DNA from: Nymphaea colorata
Taxonomy: Eukaryota > Streptophyta > Magnoliopsida > Nymphaeales > Nymphaeaceae
Assembly: GCF_008831285.2 (NCBI RefSeq)
Contig: NC_045140.1
Span: 18,226,370-18,290,369, forward strand
DNA length: 64,000 nt
Direction: 5' to 3'
A program made the translations under genes and the position numbers. Positions within the stretch are counted from its first letter, which is position 1; each line of letters starts with the position of its first letter. The notes under the pieces were generated by a model, which was given only the letters and a program-made list of their open reading frames with translations, was not told where the DNA came from and did no database searches. Positions 26,575 through 38,640 of the stretch are shown in pieces.

Positions 26575-29500
26575 AAAGAGAGAGAGTTGTCCAAGGGTGG
26601 CATCGCAATGAACCCTAATTCTTTTGCAGCAAGGGGGGAAGGGTGAGTTGAGGAGGAGGAACATGGGGGAAGCATGTGCCCTTTCGGCCTGTTCTTTTTG
26701 TCCCCCCTTTCTTTTAGGTCATATTTTTGCAAAGTATACAAATCATGTAAAGCTCTGTTGATACGAAATGAATCAAAATCTTTTTCTCTTTTCTTTTCTT
26801 TTCTTTACCTTGTTCGCTTGCTTTCTCAATTTGGAACCCAACCCACATGAAGAGTAAAATAACTTTCTATTATTCTTTAACCATTGGGCATCTCCTTCTC
26901 TCTCTCTCTTATATATATATCTCTCTCTCTCTGTATAACTCTCACGCACGCACATATGTGTGCTTAGCCCTGGAACAACCAAACGACATTAAATAAAAAA
27001 CTGAAGTGTTCCACTTGTGCAATCTATATTTCAATTAAAAACCAGTAAGTCGCCCACTTTTTTAGGTTTAGATATGCTTTTTGAGCTACCAAAAAATGAA
27101 TGGCTTGTATAGCACCAATAATTTTGCTAAAAGATTAAGGCCTTTTATTTACCCAAGTTGAATCAAAGCTGCTGCATGTTATCACCATATTTAAATTAAC
27201 GAAGTCAAAACATCTTCAGGTCTCCACTATATATATATATATATATAAAGATAAAGTGAAAAGGGAAATCTGACTTTCCATTATTTTTAAGGTAGTATAT
27301 TTTGATGGTCAGGCAATTAAATTTGGTATGGGTTAACTGAAACAGCATGAATATATGTGTGTGTATGTGGTGTTCTTGTTGGAATATGCGAATCTGTTAA
27401 GCAGAAACTCCTTTGTTTTTCTTTTTGTTACTCATAAAAAGGCCTTGACAGGCCAGAAAATAAGGTTTTGAATCATGCCCATCGAGCAAAAGTTTCAACA
27501 GTTTAATACCTTCTGCGGCCACTGCGCTTACCAACCATTTTCCCCTTATGACAAAACTTTTTTCTCCTTGATTTTCTGAATTTGGTGGCCTTGGACACGA
27601 GATACACTAATCTCAGTATTGATTGGAAAAAGAAAAGGAAAATGGTAGCAAAAATTCTATTAATTAGAGACGGGAGTTAAGCAGTAGCGACGCGGGGCCA
27701 TCTCACCACCATGTCTGCAATTTTCTTTTTCTTGTTCCGCAACTTTTTCTGGGTGAGGTGACACCATTAAGAAGAACAAACTTTGGAACGTGCTCTCAAG
27801 TGCTTCCTATCATCCTTAAATATTGTTTAACTGTCATTGATGTCAAATACGTATTGAAAGGGGGGGACCTTTTTGATAGATACCCTTCGAAGATTTGAAC
27901 TTGGAAAACTTGGAGAAGTTCTTGGAATAAAGAAAGTACATAAAAATGCGTATGATCTGTGGACCTAAGATAAATTGCATCCAATTGGTAAATTAATGAG
28001 TCACCTTTTTACCGCGCAAGTTGGATCCAGGTCAATCCTTACTTTGAGTAGGATATTATAAGCATAATTGCCTTTTTCCAGGCCCATTTTTTTCTGAGAA
28101 TTGAATTGCCTTGCTTATAACATCACTTTTGTTGCACTTTCAAAATGTTAAAAAAAAAGTGAGAAGAAATGATGATCCACAAAACTTGTGCGGTTTGAAT
28201 GATTTTAGGGTGGTATTTGGCTAAGCAGCTGATCTACCTGATGCCCCATTGAAAGTTTTTTTACCATAAACATCCCCCTCAATTAGTAAAAAGTAATGTA
28301 CCTATAGCTCTTTATGTTCTTCCTTCTTTTTGTCTTTTCGACCCTTTTCTCATTGCCTCTTGCTAGAATAGAAGACAGCACCGGATCCTTTACTAATAGC
28401 CATGTGCCACAGATATCACTGTCAGCGAAGAAATTCATAAAAAAATTGCTCACTAAATCTACAATAGTTGTTAACCACGCCCAATGTTTAATTATCATGA
28501 ACCACTTCTTCCTTGGCAGTCAAGACCGACCATGGTTTAGAGTTAGGAGAACAAAACAGAAACCCACAAAATTTTTCGACAGATCACATTTTTTCCTTGA
28601 CACGGAAGATATAGAAAATTGACGATTGTGATGATGCCTGAAGGGAGTTTGAGTGAATTTTCATTTCATGTAGCCAAAGTTAACGAACATTTAATCTGAC
28701 GAAGACTTTGAAAAGCAAGTTTCTTATATATAGTTGTTTAGTAGTTGTCTGACCATGATCGATCATTAACTATGGTTCAGCTATTGTAATACCTTTAATT
28801 TCTCAAGGAAGAATCTATTTGCGTTGGCAGTATAAAAAGATAATCAAGGACCGGTTCATATATAACTTCATAGAACCACAGTAATGCAGGAACTATTCTG
28901 CAATTAGTTCCTAGTACCAAAGATCATGTTTCCCAAAGAAATATTAAAGACATTACTTTTGGGTCTCGTTGTATTGGGTGGACATCTAAGCATATTGAAT
29001 GTTCTTCTCTAAATATAATAACTGTATCTTGAGGCATTGAACCTTTCGGTGCGAAACTTTTGCTGTTCAACCGCTCTTGGGGCTCTGCGAGATGTTGGTA
29101 GCATCCCCAAGTGCTTCTGTTTTGTTGCAATTACCTCAAGGACGGCCATGGATGCTCTGACAGGCATCAAGCCCAAGTCTAAAAAAGGCCGATTTGAGGG
29201 ACAGAATCACTGGCCGATAAATGGGCACCTGTAAAAGGCTGCAGTTTTTGTGCCATCACTGCTTTGAACGTTGATGCTTCAGTTAATCACAACCACAAAT
29301 TCTTCTGTATTTTGATATGTCCTGATCTTTTGTAAATTTTCTGCAATTTATTTTCTGTGATTTAATGGCGTTGGTGTGCGATCAGTTTAGCACATTCATC
29401 TTTGGAACGACTAATGAGGATTACCAAATTAAGAGAAGTGCCATGTTCGATTTGAAAGCTGAGCATTACTTCCTGTTCTCTGTGGTTTCCAAATCGGAAA

Positions 29501-30904
29501 ATTTCCTTGAAAGATGCTGCAAGGAAAAAGTGACCTAGGCATGGAAGATCTTTTAAGATGCCTTCAGAACTTTTTCATAGATTATCATGACAATAACGTT
29601 TGGCTTTTCCTCCCTCCTTATTAACTCCATGTTGTAAACATCAATAATTGAAAAGCAAAGAAAATTGACCTCATGGCAGATTCTCAACAGTAGAAGTTGG
29701 GAGCAACTTTATGGGACTTAATTTATGTGTCGTTTCTTTATCATTCTTAATTATCCAACAATTTAGCATTATTAGCTGTGGGTACAATTTTTTTTCCCCA
29801 TTTGCTGATTTAGAATTTATTGATAAATTAATTTAACCTTTGCGATAATTACAATAAACCTTTGGTATGCCAGAACGAAATTTTACTGAAAGGAGTAGTA
29901 ATACATAAAAATATAGTGAAATAATTGAGTTACCAGATTCCCACTAGTCCAATGGGCATTTCTTTACAAGCAACGCGACGCTAAATTGGACAAGTTATCC
30001 GTACTTTATGTGAGCCAAAATATGGCCACTAAAGTTTACTTTTTGTCTTAAAAAAGTAGTCAGGAAGAGATGAAATAATTCGAATAGTAGTTATGAATTA
30101 GTACGAATTCCGTGCTTAACAGTGAATAATTTGAATGCTTATGGGCAGATGTTTGGTAGAAATATTCAAATGGGAGAAAAGAAAAGAGTACCACCATTGA
30201 TGAGGCAGAAAGCAAAGCAGAGAAAATAAAAAAACCATCAAGAACAATCAAGAACGAGTCATGAGCATGGTTGCTTAATTTGCCATGAATTAAAAGGGGG
30301 GACCTCTTCCACCAAGTTTTTCAACATCAATGCACGATCCAAGATTCGATGTACATAATGGACCACGGATTTTTTAAAACCCTCCAAAACAATCACATGA
30401 TTCAAAAGCAGCCAAGGTCAGAAGGATAGATTGGTAGCTAGATTTCATTCAATATTCAATACCAATTACCAAATTTGAGTTTAAATTTGGAAGTTTTGCT
30501 TGTAACATGTGTTAGGATATACAGCGAGCTCGACTCGCTTAGGCTCGCGTAAGTTCAGTCGTCCGAGCCAAGCTCGCACCGAGTCTAGCTCGCCTCGAAC
30601 TCGGCTCACAATTCATCTCATTAGCTTGGTCATCCATCCAAGCACTCAGCTTGAATCATGTTGTGTTGTTACTAATAGATGATCCTTTATTTCTTGGAAA
30701 ATAAAATGTGAATGCAAGCACATGAGACAGAGAGAGAGAGGTGCGGTCACTGGTCGGTGGTCCCTTTCTTTTGTGGTTGTTCGCATGCACTGTCCTTGTA
30801 AAGGAATAATCGGGTTTCAAAAGAGCAGGTGTGAAAGATTTTTCGTATCACAGTGGGACCTCACTGTCTCCATAAACTGCTTCTCCCACAGTTGCCCGCA
30901 TTTA
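26575..30904. other. 3' flank of the response regulator and long spacer
   Basis: No supported gene. It starts with the probable 3' UTR (to about 26800), then CT/TA simple repeats near 26895-26935 and a TA tract near 27228-27246. A 102-codon open frame at 28314-28622 has a signal-peptide-like start but no motif. Frames on both strands at 28924-29234 are not recognised. 30530-30620 is dense in GCTCG words, as in repetitive plant DNA. Confidence 0.4.
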
Positions 30905-31087
30905 ATGACTCCCCATCAAATCCTTCACTTCTTTCTTCTTCTTCTTCTTCTTCTTGCAACTTGCGTCTCTTGTGAAGTTTCACAATCCATTGTCAACACC
31001 TCTTTTGGAACAATATTAAATTCTCTTGCCGATGGAACTTCATGTCCACACACACATCCGGACTGTGCGCGAACTATTGACGTATAA
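30905..31087 (+). CDS. Hypothetical small secreted peptide, 60 residues (or a first exon)
   Basis: The open frame from the ATG at 30905 starts MTPHQILHFF, followed by a run of leucines and ATCVSC, a good signal peptide. After cleavage about 37 residues remain, with two cysteines in CPHTHPDC. The leucine run comes from a CTT repeat, so a chance signal-like ORF is possible. The stop follows directly, or a GTATAA donor at about 31081 could splice it to something downstream. I do not recognise the family and see no clear TATA box. Confidence 0.18.
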   Translation: MTPHQILHFFLLLLLLLATCVSCEVSQSIVNTSFGTILNSLADGTSCPHTHPDCARTIDV

Positions 31088-31159
31088 ATGCTATTTATAA
31101 GTCTGCATGAGATAGATCGGGCATCTACTTTTTCTTGTTGCAGTCGTCTCCTGTCAAGT

Positions 31160-31213
31160 AAAATCCAGAGTTGTTTCCACCTGCGCTTTTGATCCACCCA
31201 AACTCTGGATTTT
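31160..31213. repeat. 13-bp inverted repeat
   Basis: AAAATCCAGAGTT at 31160-31172 and its exact reverse complement at 31201-31213, with a 28-base loop. It has no flanking T-run or gene, so it may be a small hairpin or a degraded MITE end. Confidence 0.6.
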
Positions 31214-34200
31214 GTTGCTTTTTGAGATTGGTCGTCTGTTTCTGCTTTTTCCCTTTTCTTATCTCTAAATTTCTTTGGGTGGTATTTCATTCTTCAACAT
31301 AATAAGTATGCAGGCAACAGATATGCACCGGAAATGTAATGTATACATCAGAAAACAAAAAAAAAGAATCGGAATATTTTAGGGATTTTTCAAAAAGAAA
31401 TGCCAACTTTTAATATTTTTACTAATTTTTTTGTCCGGGCTTCCAGTTTTTTTTACTGATTAGGGGTATTTTGGTCATTACACACCCATTTGATTCATGC
31501 ATTGAACGGTGCATATAACAACCTTAGGTCCACCTTTGTTTAGTGGTCGATATAATTTGCTACTGGATGAAACCGCCCTTAGGCAAGACTCACTTCATAG
31601 ATCGCGTGACAATATAAAACCTTGAGGCTTTTAACTAGATTTGCTTAGATCAAAACTGGGAGCATGTGGTAACATCTAATTTCCTTCATACGGTAGAAAA
31701 GAGCCCTTTAACATGTAAAAGATTTGGTTGGCGAACCTCATCAAGTTACAATGACATAAATATATGACCGTAGCACAAATAGTTGGTGCCAGACACCTTT
31801 CCTGTCTAAAATGTGCTGGTAAACCTAATAAAGAGGATTAAATTCTTCACCTTGTTAGGTAAATCGCGTCTCCTTCTTGTTAAACTGCAGAAAGGCTGCA
31901 ATTCTCACGATGACGAGAACTAAACCGAAAGGTTTTCATCGTGCATCTAAACTGCAAATTGTACTCCTCGAGACCTTGGTTCCTGCGCTTCCACTTTTTC
32001 CTTTCTTTATGTTTTTTGTGTTTCATTTTTCAAGTTAAGCTACAAATCCTTGCATTTGTTGGTTGCAGAAATTATTCTTTACTCTATTTGGGTCAACCAA
32101 AAGTTTGGAAAGTGGTTGAAGCCTCACTTCAAGAGATAAAGCAGAGGTCTCTTATGGAAAAAGGAGTGGGTAAGCCTCATAAAGAGAATTGAATGGTTGG
32201 TTTACTTGTTAGAATAAGGTAAATGGGTGTTTTTTTTTTTTCAACTTGTTGGAGGTTGCAGCTAACATGTATATGGATATGGAAGCTCGCTTTGACAAAA
32301 CAGAGGGTGATCACACAAGATCTTCTTTGCCAAGTTGATGCATTCATGTGTCAACTTGACATGATGTTGATGGCTTATGTCAAACTTTTCTGGATTCTAT
32401 GTATTCTCAGCATAGAGGTAGTGGAGGCGCCTTTTGCTAAGCAAGATTTGTATGGTAAAATAAAGAAGTGAATCAGTGAAGATATTCTGCTTCAAGAAGC
32501 ATGCAACTGATCATACATAAGCAAGGGCAGACATTATTTCATGCAAGGTCAGGCTCGGGACCCAATAAGGAAGTACTCTAGGACTTAGCTGGCCTATATA
32601 GTTTATTATTTGGATTGCCCTAGTTTGGGTCCCAACTGGGTCCAAGCCAAGTGCAGGCAGGCTAGCTACTGGGGTCTATTATAAAAGGTTTATAGACCCT
32701 GGCTAGTGAATAAACTAATGGCGGGAATGATTGATAAAAGGGTTCGGGATAGTGGACATGGCCTCGTTCATTGCAACAATTAATATATGCTATTCACATC
32801 AAACCATGGAATTCGGCGGCCTTTACTAAACTTTACACTAAAAGAATCCGTCTTTTTGAATTTTTCAACATTACAGAAAGCTAGTCAGGACTAACAACTA
32901 CTGAGAAATTTAAAAGAGAAAAGAAACCAGCATAAAGTACAATGATTGAATGGTTCAATTAGATAAATGGAGCCTCATGCTGACTCAAATCAATCTATTG
33001 ATTCCGTTTCGGTACCCATTAACCTTATAGTATTCAATTGTTAACTACCACTCACACGGTATCTTATGGAATGCCAGACTGTTATTAAAATCGGCCTGAA
33101 TCCATGAATTCAAGTCAAATTGGTGGCAAATCGGCATGAATCATCTGCATCTATGTTAGTTTGAAGATGGAAAATTAACTACGTTTTGTGCAATCAATAT
33201 CACTTACCCTCTATGTGTCATTATTATTACCTGTATGGTATTGATTGGGTCATGTAATCTGGTCTACAAAAATTTTAATTTCATACGAAATTCAGATTCA
33301 CCAACGCTTCGAATGGGCATTATTTCACCAGATGTAGTTTGGGTATAGTCCACGCAATGCTTTTGTTAGCCATCATGCCAGATCCAGTATCAGTTGCTTT
33401 CGATTCGGATCTGGATGAGTCAAGTGAAGTTCCAACATGGGAACTAGTATTGGTTTGATTGCCAATACGGCATCCCCCGGCCTTGACTGCCTTATTTTTC
33501 ATTTTTTTCAATTAAAAGATAACTTAAAGTATTTAAATCTAGCTTAATGACCATAAATTTCGTAATACTACTGGCTTTACTTTCTTATGTTTTTCTCAAA
33601 GTCAATCACTTTATTAACAATATTTTTTTAAAAAAATAAAATAGGGAGCCTTCTCACAGGAGCTTCTCATTGGCAATCACTTTATTAACAAGCATCAAGA
33701 TCCTTTGATTCATAGAATTTTATTTATTAATTGTCATTTTAATTTGATAAACCTGTAGAGTGGACTTGAATCAGTCGCTCAGCAAGTGAAAAGCCGTAAC
33801 TAGATCTGCCCGGATGAGGAAGGGAAGACTTGACCGAGGAAATAGAACCATGTGCATGTCAGCAATATTTCTAATTGATTTTGCGACTTGATCGATTCAT
33901 TAGTTAGTTAATACAATTTTGTTCGAGTCATATATTTGTGTTTTTATATGCAGAAATGCAGCAGAACGTTTCAAATGCATACATGTTTGTTCAATATAAC
34001 ATTAATCTGCAATAAAGTAATTACATTTAAATTTCAAAATTTTTGTATTAAAAAAACTATGTACTTGTATAGCTTATCTTAATTAATAGACAGGACGAGG
34101 AAGCTTGGCTTACCTCTGTAACTGATCGAGTCGTAGACCTGCTATCAAGTATCCAAGGGTGCTGGAGTCGGGATTATTTTTCTTGAGGGAGCCAATCATA

Positions 34201-35699
34201 ACAAACAACGTGACTAAAGAAATTTATATTTTATTGTTTAAATGACATAAAGTGAACAAGTTCATTGTTTAACTCAGCATGTTTCAAGTCAATTTTTTTT
34301 TTTTCAGATTAGGAATCTAGACAAATAATTACCTGTATAATGGAATGGTTTGACGCAAACAATGGCTGTGATCAGAATTTTATATTTTCAAATCCAAGTA
34401 AAACGTGATAAATTGTAAGACTGGCATGAGTAATCCAATATTTGAATTTTCTGTATATGCTCATACAACATTCGTGTATTTACTCTCCCCAGGAGCACGC
34501 GTTATCTTGTAGTAAACATCATTGACATGAGAAAAATTCTATCAAAACCATGTTTCCAACCACCCAACATTTCAGAAGAAAAACTAGTTATAAAATAGAA
34601 GTCAAAGGAAATGAAAGGTGTTTTGTTAATAAATGGTAAATAGATTCCAAAAATCATCAAGTTCTGCATCTTATTTGTTATTCACTGATTATTGTTAGAT
34701 AGATCAATCATGCAAGCTCGATATTGAACGAAGCTTCCCTACATAACCCGATACCCGTCTTTCTTGCATCATTTTGGTCCTTGTTACAATACTTATGTTT
34801 AACAGCATTTCTCCAACCATAAATTCCTCAGAAAAAAATGAATAAATTAATAAAACTGAAAAACGAAGAAGAAGAGGAAGAGGATTTCAAAAGCCCATTT
34901 CTTACTTTCGTTTTAATTTGTTATCACTAACCTTTTTAAGCGGGGCGGAGGGTCATAACATTGGTGAAACATTGATACAAGAACTCTGTCAAGTAATTGG
35001 AACACTCAAAAGAGTGTTTCATTAACCTACACTGAAAATTAGTGCAGGTTTATGAAACATTAATTCCAGTATTTCATAAATCTACCCTAAAATTTCGGAC
35101 ATTTTTATAAAATATTTACTTAGTATTCCAGCTACCAAACCACCTGATAATGGAATTAGCTTTGGTTAGACCATAAGATGGTAATAATTTTTCTCGTCTC
35201 TGTTAGAAAGAACCACCGACTCCCCTTTAGATCTCATATGGGAAACCATATTCGACTCTAATTTTCATTCGAATTCATAAAAGGTTCTCGTAGAGAAGAA
35301 GAGGGTGCTAAAAATGCACGGATGAAATGGCTTCACAAAGATGATTGGTAAAACTGCTGAGAAGAAGGACTCTAATCTCCCTAAAAATTGAAATGAGAAT
35401 TTTCAAAGGTAGAAGGCAGAACCTGGTCAGCGGTGCCATGAAAGAGCCGGTACTACCAACAAAACTATGAGGCCTGGATTTGCCTCATTTGTCAATGACC
35501 TTTAGTTTGAGGCATGGATTAGCTTCATTTGTTATTGATCTTTTTGTTTTTGGTGGGTCTATTTTTTGGGAATACCTTTCTGTTTTTTCCTTAGGGTTGA
35601 GCTTGAGATGAGTATTTATGCGGTTGAGGTTCTCAACTTGCACCAATCCCCGACTCTTATTAACTAGAGTGTGTTAATCTGATATTCAGGTGAACAAAA
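31214..35699. other. Long AT-rich spacer
   Basis: No supported gene. Short plus-strand frames at 31941-32192 and 32223-32471 have no recognised motif. Much of 33100-35300 is AT-rich with no structure I can name. Confidence 0.4.
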
Positions 35700-36340
35700 T
35701 TGTGCTTCAAGAGGGTGAGGACTAGCTTATTGTGGAAGGTGCTGGGACTAGAAATGTGGGCAGGAAGGAGGGATGGCAGATTGTAAGATCAAGATCAGAG
35801 ATGGGTCCTTGGTTGAGATCGTGTGGGGTATACAGAGAGTTCTTACATCTGCTAGCTGGTCCGACTAGTCAACCGGGCAAGGTTGCAACACTTAGGATAC
35901 CATGGCGAGCTGTTCTCTGTGTGGCAAGGAAGCGGAAACTCAACCTCACCTGTTATTTAAATGGATTAATCTTCAAGAATATGGCAGTGTGCAGTTTCAA
36001 AAATTTCCCAAACGCAGAAGCCCGTTCTGTGTTCTAGTTGATCGGTTGGCATGCTGGTTTTCTCAAATATGTTTGCTGTCATGGCTCTGATTTCTCAGCC
36101 TTCTGGAAATAGGTTTTTGTACAGTTTTGAAAGCTCTAGTGCCACGGCTTGAATTTGTTGGAACATATTCTCCATCAGTTGCAGATCTTTTTGATGAGGG
36201 AACTATTGCCGTGTCGGGTTTCAAGCAAAGACAGAATAAGGTGGGTAAAATTTGTAATAGATGGGAGCAGAGGAGCTCATTCTGTTTGATCAGGAATAGC
36301 ATGAACAATGTCCAGATTGGTGGTTGCATTCCAAGACATT
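35700..36340 (+). mobile_element. LINE 3' tail fragment (zf-RVT-like)
   Basis: At 35902 the plus strand reads ASCSLCGKEAETQPHLLFKW. This is the zinc-binding motif at the end of plant LINE reverse transcriptases (C-x2-C, E-T-x2-H-L-F-x-C), with the last cysteine lost to tryptophan. After frameshifts, GFCTVLKALVPRLEFVG near 36110-36170 resembles the following LINE tail. There is no intact ORF. It is a separate piece from the reverse-transcriptase relic at 9850 and not necessarily the same family. Confidence 0.65.
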
Positions 36341-37220
36341 GATATGATCACAGGGAGGTTTTCCTCGAGTCTGCAACAGAATGGGCAAGAGAAAGAAGAG
36401 GGATTGGTAGATGGCAGATTGAGAAGGACCGACAGTCTTTTAGTTAGAAACATGGGTCCTGCTCTTCTGTTCATAGTTTTTTGCTTCAGTTATCCATCTT
36501 ATTCTTTGCTGGACTTTAAGAAAGGAGCAATCTCCTGGCATTTGTGCCAAAAAAATTTGGAAAATATCGAAATGTGAGTACTGTTGCTTATCTACAAACT
36601 TATGTTTTTTATGTGTTCGCTGCGCGATTTGGGCCTTCACCATATGCTTGTTGATGTGCCTCTTTAATGGAACATGGACGTGCGTGAGGAAGAGGATGCC
36701 TGTGGAGTGTAAATGCAAACTAAATAGAGTCAGCAGGCACTTCGTAATGGTCACTTCAGTTGTAATCTCTATTTACACTTTTCTCCTTTTGTGTTTTATA
36801 AACATCAATTCCATGTATAAGATCTTTATATAAAAAATTAATGTGCGGAAAAGATTTCATGACGGTTTAAGAATATGCATATTCAGAATCTCACTAGCTT
36901 ATAAAATGCTTCTTCTTACATGTCTAGCATATGTTGATCCCTTGATGATTTCTGTGTTCGAATTTGGACATGAAGTAGCATCAAGTTCATCTACATCCAC
37001 CTTTGTTTGTGAGGTTATTTCAAAGAGTTTCAATCTCAAAAATATCTGTTTGCCACTCAAGTAGTTTCAGGAGAATGTTTTAATACGATTTATTCAAGTA
37101 CTAAATTTTATATCTCTACAATAAACAGTTTGGCACATTTTTTCCTTTTTTTGAATTGGACCAAAGGGGTCTGTACCTTAAAAGAACAAGGGGTTGTATG
37201 AGAGCTTCAGCTTTCTGCTA

Positions 37221-37260
37221 CTTAGTGACTGTTCCCCTCACTTAGTGACTGTTCCCCTCA
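37221..37260. repeat. Perfect 20-bp tandem duplication
   Basis: CTTAGTGACTGTTCCCCTCA occurs twice head to tail with no mismatch. Confidence 0.9.
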
Positions 37261-37889
37261 CCCGGAATGGGACTGTCATTAAGTTCCTGCAGTTGAGGGC
37301 ACCTGGACTGGGGCCAGTCTAGTTAAGAGAAGAATCCTTCAAAAAAATTTATTAGTTGAGGGCACCCATAGGCGACCAAGCAAGTAGCTGCCGGACTTAA
37401 GTATAACTAAGTTTTTTTATTTTGGCAGGTCCTGTGCCTCCGACGTGCACCAACTTACTGCCTAGAAATCTGAGTAGATATTGTGGTCGTGCTTATACAC
37501 CAACTTGCTTGGGCCTGAGCAACTGAAAGCACCAAGTTTGATCACTCGACAAGAGAAAAAGGAAGTGCGATGTATCCATCGCTAAGGCGAATTAATAATG
37601 GATTACTTGTCATTTGGCCTGTGCCAACTTCTATTTGGTTCCCAACAACTCCAGCTCGAACGTCCCCAGCTTTATGTGGTCATTTGTATGTCTAAGAGAC
37701 CCATCATCAACCTGCCATCAGAAACTAGGATCATGAAGATGGTCAAGCCTATTTTGAACCTACCAAATCAGTAGGTGGCCGTAATCTTTTCATTCTCTGC
37801 TGCTTTTTGACTTGTACAGCAGATCTGTTCGGTTCATGGTTGAGCTAACTGCTATGGACTTTAATTACTTTTACAGGATAAATTATTGC

Positions 37890-37902
37890 GTGTGTGTGTG
37901 TC

Positions 37903-37934
<32 letters not shown>
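37890..37934. repeat. (TG)n(TA)n microsatellite
   Basis: A short TG run, then about 14 TA units. Confidence 0.9.
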
Positions 37935-37935
<1 letters not shown>

Positions 37936-38289
37936 GCATTATATGAGGAATACTTTTATTCCAAAAAAAAACTCGGAAAAAAAGCAATTTACTGATCTTC
38001 TTTATAAGTTACTAGAAGGAAGAAAAAACATATGTTCATTTTTATGCACAAAGAGAAGGACATCCTATCATTTCCTTCAACCAAAATACTTCAACTAGGG
38101 TAGTCACGGGACTAGACTCTTGCTTCTAGTATTCGCCTTAAACAAGTAGTTGTGATTGATATTCACATGCTTCTCAGACAGAATGATCTGTTATAGCAAG
38201 GCAGACAATTGCCTTATTTTTAACAGCTTTAGGGATGTCAGTAAATCTGATGGTATCCAACCAAATCACATGAAAAACATTGGATATGA

Positions 38290-38640
38290 ATTTTTTTTAT
38301 ATATATATCTGATTAAGAATTCGAATCAGATTAAGATAAAAGAAATGACATTCAATTGGATTCGGATTTAAGGATTTAAGTAAATATTGGCCAGATTCAG
38401 ATATAGATTTAAATAAATATTTTATACTTGATGTCTATAATCTATTTTAAATTCGGTTTAAAATTCGGATTCAGATATCAACCTAAAAATCAGATTCGGA
38501 TTACGAATTTGGGTTTGACATTTCTCTTCATCCGAATTTGAATATGAATTGAAATCCGAATATATAAAAATATCCAGAAAAAAAAAATGATATGGTAAAG
38601 TATGCATGATCTGATTCGAATCTAATCCATAATTGACTTC
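38290..38640. repeat. AT-rich sequence of recurring GGATTCGGAT/ATCCGAAT words
   Basis: The words GATTCGGAT, AAATTCGG, ATCCGAAT and GAATCAGATT recur in both orientations. Similar texture occurs at 17250-17530, 19490-19860 and 58040-58330. Such patches are common in plant intergenic DNA and often mark old transposons; no ends could be drawn. Confidence 0.4.

Noticed and set aside
28314-28622. 102-codon frame with a hydrophobic start
   Set aside because: No motif, AT-rich and gene-poor surroundings; could not be told apart from chance.
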